DNA from: Tetrapisispora phaffii CBS 4417
Lineage: Eukaryota; Ascomycota; Saccharomycetes; Saccharomycetales; Saccharomycetaceae
NCBI RefSeq assembly: GCF_000236905.1
Contig: NC_016523.1
Coordinates: 372,001-436,000 of the forward strand
Length of the DNA: 64,000 bases
Direction of reading: 5' to 3'
Shown: positions 1-9,537 of the stretch, one piece after another
Layout of the letters: every line of letters begins with the position of its first letter
Numbering within the stretch: the stretch's first letter is position 1
Notes under the pieces: generated by a model
Told to the model about the DNA's origin: nothing
The model's input: the letters and a program-made list of their open reading frames with translations, nothing else
Database searches by the model: none
Position numbers and translations under genes: made by a program

Positions 1-634
1 AGTCACCTATAGCATTTAAGTTATCACGGGAATTCGTCTTCATAATATCTTTGAATCTCAAATATGATGCATTAACACTTTGAGTAGTTTTCACTAATTC
101 TGTTTCCTTAGATGCCAATTCTCTTAAATTTGCAGAGAGAGTCTGCTCAAACTTGTTCTTAGACGATTCACTTGTACTGTCAATGGAGGAAGTTTGTTTC
201 CCAGTTTTATTTGGGACCTCTTCAGACTCTTGGAAAATTGAAGAATCAATATCTTGAAGAACCACATTGCTAAAAATTTTTCTATCTTTCCAAATTGTTA
301 AGACTCTCTTGACTTTTTTCTTTAAATCGCTTGGTAATGTAAAATATATCTTGTTAATGACATTTATAACAGAACTACCAAATTTGTCATTACCATAAAA
401 ATTAACAATTTTCTTACGTTTTGATTCTTGAACCACATGATTTATTAAATAAACACTCATCAACTTTCTTCTTGTATTATTATTTTTATTTAACATATAA
501 TCTTGCCAAACTGTCATAATATCATCTGTGTATTTATATTGTGATAGTAACCATTTCGAACCATTTGCAATTGACTCTTGAGAATCTTCCAGCGTATTCA
601 ATCTATTGACAAACTGTTCTGATGAGAATTGCAT
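1..634 (-). CDS. RTT103: RTT103, RNA polymerase II CTD-binding termination factor (5' part only)
   Basis: Partial gene: the start codon is at 634 and the frame runs off the left edge after 211 codons. The visible protein starts MQFSSEQFVNRLNTLEDSQE and carries a CTD-interacting domain (CID, about residues 1-130), including the helix around NTRRKLMSVYLINHVVQ. This matches S. cerevisiae Rtt103, which binds Ser2-phosphorylated RNA polymerase II C-terminal repeats and helps recruit Rat1 for torpedo transcription termination in the nucleus. After the CID the sequence becomes polar and Ser/Glu/Lys-rich, as in Rtt103. It is transcribed divergently from MSC7. Pcf11 also has a CID, but the N-terminus resembles Rtt103 much more closely. 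Confidence 0.9.
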   Translation of the reverse strand, partial: MQFSSEQFVNRLNTLEDSQESIANGSKWLLSQYKYTDDIMTVWQDYMLNKNNNTRRKLMSVYLINHVVQESKRKKIVNFYGNDKFGSSVINVINKIYFTLPSDLKKKVKRVLTIWKDRKIFSNVVLQDIDSSIFQESEEVPNKTGKQTSSIDSTSESSKNKFEQTLSANLRELASKETELVKTTQSVNASYLRFKDIMKTNSRDNLNAIGD

Positions 635-1609
635 CCTTTTTTCAATAACTTATTAGAACTTTAACAAATGGAAAAAAAGTGAAAAATTTGTTTCAATCAA
701 ACCTCTATTAAGATTGCTTCCTAATTGTCTATTAGAAGAAGTGACTAACGTATATTACCTTGTGTATTTAAACATCGAATTATCTTATTATAAAACTATA
801 CATTCTTATATATTCTATGGTTGTCTATTGTGAAACTTCTTTGTAAATGTCAGGCTTTGTCAAAAAGTAAAAACGATGTACAGGGTAAGCTGGTCCAGGA
901 CGGTACCATCAAACAGCGTCAAGCAAGAACATAATAAGATATAAGATAGAATCCTTTTAAGCTATGACACAGATAGTTTGCCAACAGTTACATATATGCA
1001 TGTATTGTGTTTGACGTTGTGGTCTTGACCGCTTTCCTTCTATCCAAGACGGATATTCTTACTGTCCAACGATTCTTATATATATCTGCGTATCGGTATC
1101 CAATCGAAGAGTGTATATATTGTACCTCATGTTAATGGGGTACCCCACTTAAACTTTGGATGTAGTTATAGCAGACATCAACATGGCTCTTGTATTCCCA
1201 ATGTGTCTGACCTTTAATATTGTTTGCAGACTCCTTTTATTGAAGTTTAAAACCGTATGCCATGTCTCTATTTCCTGTCGTTTAAGAATCTTTAATATTT
1301 TGGATTTTACAGTCAAACCTCCGTAGAGACCGTCCGACTTGAACCTTTAAATGTTGAAAATTTATCGCAAGTAACATTCTTAAACAATGATTAATCACTT
1401 CCAAGAGCCAAGAACTATTGCAACTTTATTTATATATATAAGTGTGTCTGTCTGTGGATTTACTATTACTTTGAACTATCTATTTAATTAATTGGTCTTG
1501 ACAACTCAATATATTTTTCAATTGAGTTCTCCAACTTTCAATTTGAGAAGTTGACAATACCTTAAAATATTCATCAAAATTATTGAATAATTTTGTTCTA
1601 TTTGAAACA
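635..1609. other. Divergent promoter region RTT103 / MSC7
   Basis: No gene seen in these 975 bases. A TATA-like run lies at about 1430-1441, some 170 bases before the MSC7 ATG. A 12-base perfect palindrome TGGGGTACCCCA sits at 1136-1147. I see no tRNA or repeat element. Confidence 0.6.
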
Positions 1610-3421
1610 ATGAGTTGCTTAGAGTATTTGACTTTAAACAATGCAGTTACTGTTGTAATCGGTTATGTTGTATTTGTGTATGTTTATGATGCCATTTTCA
1701 ATGACATCAGACCAATTGATGCCAATATCGTGAAGGATAAGTTGGAAGTTCCATACGATATTATTAAGAAAAGTTGGAAATCTGAAAAGACTGAACCTCC
1801 TGAAAAACCTGGTCAACGTTTGATTCACAGTTACTGTCCTGCAACTGGTCAATATATTGATTCCTTTGAATCTAAGACTGCTGCTGATATTGATTCTATG
1901 ATTAAAAATGCTGAAACTGCTCAACAAAAATTTAAGAAAACAAGCTTTGCTAAAAGAAAGCTGGTATTAAAAACCTTAGAATCTTTTATTTTGAACAATC
2001 AAGACTTACTTGCTAAGGTTGCTTGTAGAGATTCTGGTAAGACTATGTTAGATGCTTCAATGGGTGAGATTTTGGTTACTTTGGAAAAACTCAAATGGAT
2101 TTTAAAACATGGTGAAAAAACTTTAAAACCATCTAAACGTTCTGGTCCAACCAACTTCTTTATGAAGTTTTACAAAGGTGCTGAAATCAGATATGAACCT
2201 TTAGGTGTCATCTCCTCCATAGTTTCCTGGAATTATCCTTTCCATAACTTAATGGGTCCTTTGATTGCTGCCATCTTCACTGGTAATGCTATTGTTGTTA
2301 AATGTTCTGAACAAGTTGTTTGGTCTTCCGAATTTTTCATCAAATTAGTTCGTGAAATTTTAATTTTATGTGATGAAGATCCAAATCTTGTTCAATTATG
2401 TTACTGTTTACCACCAAATGCTGAAGATGATGCTGCTAATTACTTTACTTCTAACTCTGGTTTCAAGCACATTACATTTATTGGTTCTCAACCTGTTTCT
2501 CACCATATTTTAAAATGTGCTGCTGATTCTTTAACCCCAGTTGTTGTTGAATTAGGTGGTAAAGATGCCTTCATTGTTTTAGACTCCGTAAAAAACTTAG
2601 ATGCTTTATCTTCCATTATTATGAGAGGTACTTTCCAATCATCAGGTCAAAATTGTATCGGTATTGAAAGAGTTATTGTATCTGAAAAGAATTATGATTC
2701 ATTGGTTAAGATCTTAGATAAGAGAATGAATGAAAATCCATTACGTCAAGGTTCTGATATTGATAAGATTTCTACTGTTGATGTAGGTGCTATGATTTCT
2801 GATAACAGATTTGGACAGTTAGAAAAAATGGTTGAAGATGCTGTTTCAAAGGGTGCTAGATTATTGAAAGGTGGTAAGCGTTTTAACCATCCTCAATTTC
2901 CTAATGGTAACTTTTTTGAACCAACTTTGTTAGTTGACGTCACTCCAGATATGGATGTTGCTCAAAACGAAGTATTTGGTCCAATCTTAGTAATGATGAA
3001 AGCTAAAAACACCGATGATTGTATTGACTTAGCTAACTCAGCTCCTTTCGGTTTGGGTGGTTCTGTTTTTGGTGCCGATTACACTGAATGTAACTATGTT
3101 TGTGATAATTTAAAGACTGGTAACGTTGCTATTAATGATTTTGCTACCTTCTATGTTTGTCAATTACCTTTCGGTGGTATTAACGGTTCTGGTTATGGTA
3201 AATTTGGTGGTGAAGAAGGTTTATTAGGTTTATGCAACGCCAAGAGTGTTTGTTACGATACTCTACCTTTTGTCTCTACTCAAATTCCTCCACCATTGGA
3301 TTACCCAATTAAAAGTAACGAAACTTCATGGAATTTTGTTAAGAGTTTTATTACTGGTGCTTACACGGACTCGATCTGGCAACGTATCAAGTCATTAATC
3401 TCACTAGCCAAAAATTCTTAA
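1610..3421 (+). CDS. MSC7: MSC7, membrane-associated aldehyde dehydrogenase-family protein
   Basis: A 603-residue aldehyde dehydrogenase-superfamily protein. It has an N-terminal hydrophobic segment (about residues 8-28), consistent with ER-membrane anchoring. The catalytic glutamate is in VVELGGKDAF (E314) and the catalytic cysteine in SSGQNCIG (C349), the normal 35-residue spacing, so the enzyme should be active. It matches S. cerevisiae Msc7 (YHR039C, 644 aa), whose substrate is not well defined and whose mutants affect meiotic sister-chromatid recombination. The open frame extends 9 codons upstream to a TTG, but the first ATG at 1610 is the sensible start. RRF1 lies convergent downstream, as for YHR038W/YHR039C. 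Codon use is biased (GGT, GCT, TTA), which suggests good expression. Confidence 0.9.
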   Translation: MSCLEYLTLNNAVTVVIGYVVFVYVYDAIFNDIRPIDANIVKDKLEVPYDIIKKSWKSEKTEPPEKPGQRLIHSYCPATGQYIDSFESKTAADIDSMIKNAETAQQKFKKTSFAKRKLVLKTLESFILNNQDLLAKVACRDSGKTMLDASMGEILVTLEKLKWILKHGEKTLKPSKRSGPTNFFMKFYKGAEIRYEPLGVISSIVSWNYPFHNLMGPLIAAIFTGNAIVVKCSEQVVWSSEFFIKLVREILILCDEDPNLVQLCYCLPPNAEDDAANYFTSNSGFKHITFIGSQPVSHHILKCAADSLTPVVVELGGKDAFIVLDSVKNLDALSSIIMRGTFQSSGQNCIGIERVIVSEKNYDSLVKILDKRMNENPLRQGSDIDKISTVDVGAMISDNRFGQLEKMVEDAVSKGARLLKGGKRFNHPQFPNGNFFEPTLLVDVTPDMDVAQNEVFGPILVMMKAKNTDDCIDLANSAPFGLGGSVFGADYTECNYVCDNLKTGNVAINDFATFYVCQLPFGGINGSGYGKFGGEEGLLGLCNAKSVCYDTLPFVSTQIPPPLDYPIKSNETSWNFVKSFITGAYTDSIWQRIKSLISLAKNS

Positions 3422-3471
3422 TCGAATGATTAATAATACATAGATAAATAGATTTTATTTTTCTTTGATGA

Positions 3472-3479
3472 TATTTACA
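3472..3479 (-). promoter_or_regulatory. Puf3-like element in RRF1 3' UTR
   Basis: On the minus strand this reads TGTAAATA, about 90 nt past the RRF1 stop codon. UGUANAUA is the core recognised by Puf3, which controls mRNAs for mitochondrial biogenesis. The octamer is not rare in AT-rich DNA, so this is suggestive only. Confidence 0.4.
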
Positions 3480-3569
3480 GTATATTGAATATTATAAAAG
3501 AGTATAGAAATAAGTTTTATACCCAAAGCTATCTTATATTACAAGGATGTCATAAATAAAAGTCGACAA

Positions 3570-4289
3570 CTAACTTAGGAGACTTTTTTCAGCCTGCTTC
3601 AATTGTTCTTGTAATTTAGTTGTAAATTCCTTGTGAGTTTTATCAAGATCTTGCAACACTTTTCTTACAGAATCATTCTTTTTATCAAATCCCTTCAATT
3701 GCTTCAACACTTCACCCCTAATAAAACCTAAGGATTGTTTAGATTGTGAATTCTTATAGTTTTCAAATACCTGTTTCATTTCTTTGCATAGTTGTAATCT
3801 TGATTCAGTTGTAGGTGGAGGTAATAGAACCTTTAACAATTGATCATTGTTAGCATCTTTTTCGGGATTCAGGTTTAAGCCAGCAGCCATTATCGTACTA
3901 ATGACATTTTTAGTATTATTTGGGTCAAACACAGTAACTATTAATGAGTTTTTACCTTTCAAAGTTGTCGAAGCAACATCTAAAAATTTCGAACCATCTG
4001 CTAGAACCAAGTTGTTAAAGATACTAGGGTTGGCTTTACCTTGTTTCATTTCGTTTAGTTTTTTACCATGTGCTTCAACAGTTGCTTTAAAACGTTCATT
4101 TGCATCTTTTAAATAAATAAATGGATCAATGGTTCCTTCTGTATCTGTGTTATTGTTAGTTTTATCGTTGTTTTTGTTGTTTGAATTGCTTTTATTATTC
4201 ACTTTGGATTGCTTCTTCAAGACTAAACTTGAAGAGAAAAAGAAACGATTGCTTCCAGACGTCAAATTCAGTAATCTTTTAGATAACAT
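3570..4289 (-). CDS. RRF1: RRF1, mitochondrial ribosome recycling factor
   Basis: A 239-residue protein with a basic, Ser/Phe-rich N-terminus (MLSKRLLNLTSGSNRFFFSS) typical of a mitochondrial presequence. A short Asn/Lys-rich linker follows, then an RRF domain from about residue 60 to the end. Ribosome recycling factor splits post-termination mitoribosomes together with EF-G2. Length fits S. cerevisiae Rrf1 (YHR038W, 230 aa), and the convergent arrangement with MSC7 is conserved. The C-terminal half is Lys/Glu-rich and helical (VRKVLQDLDKTHKEFTTKLQ), as expected for the three-helix bundle. A Puf3-like site lies in the 3' UTR. Confidence 0.9.
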   Translation of the reverse strand: MLSKRLLNLTSGSNRFFFSSSLVLKKQSKVNNKSNSNNKNNDKTNNNTDTEGTIDPFIYLKDANERFKATVEAHGKKLNEMKQGKANPSIFNNLVLADGSKFLDVASTTLKGKNSLIVTVFDPNNTKNVISTIMAAGLNLNPEKDANNDQLLKVLLPPPTTESRLQLCKEMKQVFENYKNSQSKQSLGFIRGEVLKQLKGFDKKNDSVRKVLQDLDKTHKEFTTKLQEQLKQAEKSLLS

Positions 4290-4665
4290 TATTTCAAATT
4301 GATATATTTGATATGACTAGATAGAATGGCTTTTTGTGTAGTTTCATGTATGCAATAAAAAATTAATAATGTTTTAAATATATATTTCTCTTGTACTGTA
4401 AAAGTATTTGAAATAATATTTTTACGTTTTTTCTTTAAGTAATCACTCTTAAACCATATATTTTGCAACAAAACTCAAAAAATGTAATGACAATTTGATA
4501 AATTTATTATTTTAAAATATCATCCAATAGTAATTTTAATTAAACGATTTTTTATATTATTTTAAATATTAATAACTTCATTAAAATTTACATAATATAT
4601 AGAAATACAGAAATATGGTAAAACATATATAACTATTTTAAATAATTCGAAGAGAAAACTATTAC
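4290..4665. other. Intergenic RRF1 promoter / SSD1 3' flank
   Basis: Very AT-rich (long A/T runs around 4490-4640). It holds the RRF1 promoter and the SSD1 3' UTR. No gene or clear motif seen. Confidence 0.5.
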
Positions 4666-7600
4666 TTATTTTCTCACAAATGGGTTTAATGCACGAACAG
4701 AGAGGCACGGTAAAGCCATACCGATCTCAGCTCTCAAAAGAACTGGAAGCTCTTGTAATTCTTTGATTTCCTGGATATTATTTCCTTCATCTTGTTTAAT
4801 ACAAGTTGTCTTTAAGAATGAATCCAATAAGTTCGTGTTTGAATAATCTTTTGGAAATTTGATTTTTGGTGCGGATAGATTTAATTTTTCCAATTTGGTA
4901 GCCAAAGTTTCAGAAACTAAGGAAATATTTCCAGATATAGCCTCTGCCTCAGTTTCAGCAATTTCACTTGAGGTAGACTTAAACTTGTTTCTAATAGAAT
5001 TTCTATAAGAGTTCTGAGATTTTTCATCATTGGGAACAAATGTAGCACTGTCAACGCCTTTTTCCCAAAATAGTTCTAAGATTCTATTCATTGAATCAAA
5101 TTCAGCTTTCATCAATGGTAATTGATCACCATGAACTCTCTTTTCAATACCAAATTCCGGAATTAAGACATCAAATGAGGATTCATAAACTTGTGTGACC
5201 CTAGCCATGGTCAATATTTGACTATTTATACTGCTCATATCATTTATTGTTTGGGATAAAAATAAGTGTAGACCTTGTTGTTGAGCATGGAAAGCACAAT
5301 CTTTCTTAAAGTTACAATAGTCTGCTGTAATCTTTAATGAGTCAATATCTTCAGAGTAGGGTACATTCTTAATAACTGATCGTAGTTGTCTATGAACTAC
5401 ATGATCAGCATATCTTTTCATAGGAGATGTGAAATGTGTATACAAAGGAAGATTGCTGACAAAATGTCCGAATTGATCTGGTTCAACTTTACCAGCAACG
5501 AAGTACTTAGCTCTTGAATTAATTTTATATAATAGCAATTCCACTATTCTTCTCTCTTCAAGGTTTTCGATACTTAATATCGATTTCAAAATGCTGTCTG
5601 AAGAGCTTATATCAATATCGTGACCTAATCTTTCAGCTTTTAATTTAAATGATTCTAATTTATTAGAAACAGGCTGTAATTGTCTTCTTAATAATGCGGA
5701 AGATCCTAATTTAGTGTACAATGTCTCAGCTACTTTAGCATTAGTTTGGATTTGAAGTTCATTTAAAATTTGGAACCCAATAGTTTTTTCAAAAATATTC
5801 AAATCGATTTTAACCATCTCATCATCTAAAGATTTTAATAATGAAAAGCTTGGTAATAAAGAACTGTTTGGATAACCTGTTCTCTTTGAATAGAATGAAG
5901 TTGCAATATCTTTAATTTTTGATAAATAAGATGGCTTATTAACATCTTCTATTTTAAGTTCATTATTGATGTCCTCAATAGTCATCAATAAATCTGGTTT
6001 TATTGACGATTCTCCGACCCATGTTGATTCAATGGCATATGTTTTTGGATCTAAGGTAAATAAAACAGACAGTGTAGCTGATTTTTTATCTTTTTCAAAA
6101 GACCACAATTTTGTTAATTGTTCAGGTAGTAAGTTGACGTATTTTTGAGGCAAAAATACACCTGTTGATCTTTTTCTAATCCTTCTATCTAATGAAGAAC
6201 CATCTTCAATATGAGCTGTAATGTCGACAACATGACAACCTAATTCAATGGTGCCATCATCATTATTTTTAACATGTATAGCAAATTCAGAATACGTACC
6301 TGTTTCTGAAAATGCTAAAATATTACATTGATTATGATTTATAGTTTTAGCATCACTTGAAAATGATAATCTTTCTTTGAAATCATCTTCAGTCAACGGG
6401 ATTGTTTCAAAAGATGGTTTTTCCATGAGTTGATTTTTTGGATCCGCATATTCATTCACTGAGAAATTGTTATCTCTTAAAATAGAATTTATCTCAATAT
6501 CTGGATCATTTATATCTCCTAATTCAGATATCAAAATACCGAAAGGATGTAAAGAAGTGATTGGCCAACGTTTAATTGATGCTACAAATAATTTATCAGC
6601 ATATTTATCAGAATTGTCAACAAAATCTTTTGGAGCAAATTCTGTTGGAATGGCTAGAAGTGGAACCTTTTTATCAGTTGGTTTGAACCAAACAATTCTT
6701 GGAGCATGTGATTGATTACGATCATTATGTTGATTTTGTTTTTGATTTTGGTTTTGTTGAGAAGGTCTTAGTAAACCCAAAGTACCACTAAACAATTGTC
6801 CTGGAATACGGTCCAATACGGCAACTACGTGACCGGCATATAATGGTTTGAAATCGTCATTTATTTCTTCTTCTTCACTTAACAAGATTGATTGACCCTC
6901 AACTTCTACGTCATCGTTTTTCTTTTGTGTTGGACGTTGCTTTAAAGAGCCCTTTCTCTTTACACTAGATGAGGAACCAGCAAGTTCTGATTCAACATTC
7001 TTATTTCCATCATATGAGAAAGAAGTCTTTATAGAAGAATTTCTTGATACACCTGAAACCATAGGAATTGCTGCAGAAGCATCATTGTGATAATCCTCAT
7101 CTGCTGCGACTGCAGCAGTATTATTGTTTGCTGACATACCATTTTCTGTAATGTTATGATTTGCTACATCTTTTCTTCTTTTCTTCTCTTCCTTTTCTTT
7201 CTTTGCATCCCAAACTTCGTCAACGGCTAGTAACTCGACAGCAACCAAATCACCTTCTAAAGCTCTATTACGATCTTTTGAACCACAAATGTAAATATCA
7301 GCGTCTAGAACTCCGTCTGTTGAAACCCAAGCATCTGATCTATTTTTTTTGTTAACTCTCAGAATACCTGTAACCAGTCTACCTTCATTAATTAACTGTG
7401 GTATATTTGCATGAGGCAAATATGGTGCAAATAATGATTTTCTTTGTTGTTGATTTTGGTTGTTAAAGATTTGAATGGAACCGTTTGATTGTTTTTGTTT
7501 ATGACCCGGCTGAAATTGAGAGTTATAACCGTTGCTAGAGGAATAATCAAAAGAACCAAAATTACTAGAGGTAGAATTATGGTATCTATGGTATTGTGAC

Positions 7601-8529
7601 TGTCCTTGTTCGTTGTTGCCGTTAGTATTATTGTTGTTTGCACGATTTGAAGGTTGCAAATGATTTTGTGGCGATCTCCAATTATTGCTTGCTTCGTTGC
7701 TTCTTGATTGAGATCTACGGTGCGGGAATGAAAAATCGTTATTATTGGTATTATTGTCGACATCATTTACGGCAGCTGCTGGAGCTGGTGGAAATTTAAA
7801 AGTGGGTATATTACTGTTATTGTTATTTCCTTTACGTTGTGGTGAAGAATTCCTTGAATTGTGAGAAACGCTTGCAGCGGGAGCAGCAGGAAATTTAAAT
7901 CCAGCTTGATTACGCAAAACTTCATCAGTTGCGCCTAAAGCAGGAGCAGTAGATGCTGAATCAAAAGGCGGAGACAGAGATGGTACGTTGTCATCTTCTT
8001 CGATATTAACTACTGAATGCCTCTTAGCTTGTTCTTCAGCAGCAGCTTTTTTAGCTTCATTCAATACTAACGATTGTCTTCTTGAATGGCCATATACTCC
8101 TGAAGATTGGGACCCTGTTCTTCTATGACTTTGGCTTTGACCTTGTAGATCCGAGTTGTATTGTGACTGTGAATGCGATTGGTTTTGACTATAAGTTCTG
8201 CCATGTCCTTGGCCATAACCACCATATCCATGACTACTATTATTGTCATATGAATAGTTGTTATAATTCGAATTATTCCTAGAATGACTTCTACTTTTCA
8301 CATTGTTATTATAATATTGACCTTGACCTTGACCTTGACCTTGTTGTAATAATGCTTGTTGTTGTAATTGTACGTTTTCCAGTTGTTTCTGCAGAGTGAA
8401 TTGTTCGACCATTAAGTTAGTCAATTCACTTTGGGACCTTCTATGAGCAACATGGATTTGTTTTGGATTGTTCCTACCTCCAATAGTCTGAACATACGAG
8501 TTCTTTTTATTATTATTATAATCTGACAT
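4666..8529 (-). CDS. SSD1: SSD1, RNase II-like mRNA-binding translational regulator
   Basis: A 1287-residue protein matching S. cerevisiae Ssd1 (YDR293C, 1250 aa). Residues 1 to about 360 are low complexity, rich in Gln, Asn, Ser and Pro, with a Gly-Gln repeat (GQGQGQGQ) near residue 65. Cold-shock domains begin near residue 365 (YLPHANIPQLINEGRL), and an RNB-type domain spans about 735-1055. The aspartates that bind Mg in active RNase II/Dis3L2 enzymes are missing from the first RNB motif: the region reads SETGTYSEFAIHV and no acidic cluster is seen. It should therefore bind RNA without cutting it, as reported for Ssd1. Ssd1 binds mRNAs for cell-wall proteins and represses translation under control of the kinase Cbk1. 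The two RHRRSQSELTN-like and RRQSLV stretches near the N-terminus resemble Cbk1 (HxRRxS) sites. Confidence 0.95.
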   Translation of the reverse strand: MSDYNNNKKNSYVQTIGGRNNPKQIHVAHRRSQSELTNLMVEQFTLQKQLENVQLQQQALLQQGQGQGQGQYYNNNVKSRSHSRNNSNYNNYSYDNNSSHGYGGYGQGHGRTYSQNQSHSQSQYNSDLQGQSQSHRRTGSQSSGVYGHSRRQSLVLNEAKKAAAEEQAKRHSVVNIEEDDNVPSLSPPFDSASTAPALGATDEVLRNQAGFKFPAAPAASVSHNSRNSSPQRKGNNNNSNIPTFKFPPAPAAAVNDVDNNTNNNDFSFPHRRSQSRSNEASNNWRSPQNHLQPSNRANNNNTNGNNEQGQSQYHRYHNSTSSNFGSFDYSSSNGYNSQFQPGHKQKQSNGSIQIFNNQNQQQRKSLFAPYLPHANIPQLINEGRLVTGILRVNKKNRSDAWVSTDGVLDADIYICGSKDRNRALEGDLVAVELLAVDEVWDAKKEKEEKKRRKDVANHNITENGMSANNNTAAVAADEDYHNDASAAIPMVSGVSRNSSIKTSFSYDGNKNVESELAGSSSSVKRKGSLKQRPTQKKNDDVEVEGQSILLSEEEEINDDFKPLYAGHVVAVLDRIPGQLFSGTLGLLRPSQQNQNQKQNQHNDRNQSHAPRIVWFKPTDKKVPLLAIPTEFAPKDFVDNSDKYADKLFVASIKRWPITSLHPFGILISELGDINDPDIEINSILRDNNFSVNEYADPKNQLMEKPSFETIPLTEDDFKERLSFSSDAKTINHNQCNILAFSETGTYSEFAIHVKNNDDGTIELGCHVVDITAHIEDGSSLDRRIRKRSTGVFLPQKYVNLLPEQLTKLWSFEKDKKSATLSVLFTLDPKTYAIESTWVGESSIKPDLLMTIEDINNELKIEDVNKPSYLSKIKDIATSFYSKRTGYPNSSLLPSFSLLKSLDDEMVKIDLNIFEKTIGFQILNELQIQTNAKVAETLYTKLGSSALLRRQLQPVSNKLESFKLKAERLGHDIDISSSDSILKSILSIENLEERRIVELLLYKINSRAKYFVAGKVEPDQFGHFVSNLPLYTHFTSPMKRYADHVVHRQLRSVIKNVPYSEDIDSLKITADYCNFKKDCAFHAQQQGLHLFLSQTINDMSSINSQILTMARVTQVYESSFDVLIPEFGIEKRVHGDQLPLMKAEFDSMNRILELFWEKGVDSATFVPNDEKSQNSYRNSIRNKFKSTSSEIAETEAEAISGNISLVSETLATKLEKLNLSAPKIKFPKDYSNTNLLDSFLKTTCIKQDEGNNIQEIKELQELPVLLRAEIGMALPCLSVRALNPFVRK

Positions 8530-9185
8530 TATTAAGTTACGAAAGATTTAAATGAATAATTCAGCACATGCACAAAATTCAAAAAGGGGCAGCGGCAAAA
8601 AGTAAAATAAAGAGCTTTTAAAAAGATTCCAATTATCTCCAATATTTTTCGTATGTATATATATGTATATATAATAAATGAGAATTTTCAACCTATGGAC
8701 ATATAAATACAATAGACAGACAAATATTTCAATAATTCTCTCTCTTTTTTATTTTTTTCCTCTTTCAAAAATTCCTTTACTCTTAAAAGAACAAAAAACT
8801 TATTTTTAGCAGTTATGATACTTATCTTTTGTATTAAACGTTCAGTATCCCTATGTACATAGACAATTACAATATAAGATATTAATTAAACAAAAAACAC
8901 AACATCAAACTTTAAAGAAAGGGGAATTTATTTGTACAATTAATTTCAAAGAAATATCTACTTTTATATATTAAATATATTTCTAAATTAAGAATGCATG
9001 CATTCATTTGTAGAGTAATTTTTTTTCTTTCTCGTCATTTTACCTTTTTACCCTTTTTCTTCTTCAATTCGTGAAATGGAAAAGAGAAGTTTTGAGAAGA
9101 CACAAAAACACATTTTAACCAAAACCGCGTGTCGTACAACGTTACTTGTTTGGCGGGTCTTACCTTAAAGCGCACATTCTACGCC

Positions 9186-9234
9186 GCACAGTGTACGCTG
9201 CACAGTGTACAGAGTGTAGACTGTTGTAGACTGT
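9186..9234. repeat. Nested short tandem repeats upstream of SSD1
   Basis: GCACAGTGTAC occurs twice with a 14-base period (9186-9196, 9200-9210). It is followed directly by two head-to-tail copies of TGTAGACTGT (9215-9224, 9225-9234). The Reb1 site begins 8 bases further on. Confidence 0.8.
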
Positions 9235-9241
9235 GAATAGC

Positions 9242-9248
9242 CGGGTAA
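9242..9248 (-). promoter_or_regulatory. Reb1-type site upstream of SSD1
   Basis: CGGGTAA, the reverse of TTACCCG, about 710 bases upstream of the SSD1 ATG. Reb1 is a general regulatory factor that clears nucleosomes or blocks readthrough. Here it could also insulate SSD1 from BRL1. Confidence 0.5.
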
Positions 9249-9537
9249 TTTGCCTAGCCTGTCTGAGAACCTGTATATCTAAATGATGGCACCGTTAATA
9301 TAATAACCATTCATTCTATTGTCTTTGTATTAAAGAATATATTAGTTTCTTTTATTCGATATATATATAAATATATATATATCTATGTATGGGCATTCAG
9401 GACTAGTTTATTATATTCACGTCCCATAGTAACTTATTGTCTTGAAAAATCCTAATAGAAAATTAATTGATGTGAACCAAATTAGAAATAATAATAAAAT
9501 AATTATTAATTCATAATTTATTTTATTTCATTGATAT

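Larger units (their letters stand above)
8530..9537. other. SSD1 promoter region and BRL1 3' flank
   Basis: About 1 kb without a gene. It contains two stress-type AGGGG pentamers (8585-8589, 8920-8924), a 14-base palindrome GAATGCATGCATTC (8992-9005), nested short direct repeats (9186-9234) and a Reb1 site (9242-9248). The BRL1 end of the region is almost pure A/T. Confidence 0.6.

Noticed and set aside
4289..4471. 60-codon frame immediately upstream of RRF1 on the same strand
   Set aside because: Low-complexity AT-rich frame overlapping the RRF1 promoter, with no resemblance to a protein.
7392..7766. 124-codon frame overlapping the SSD1 N-terminal region on the same strand
   Set aside because: Frame-shifted reading of the Asn/Gln/Ser repeats, giving Ile/Thr-rich low-complexity sequence.
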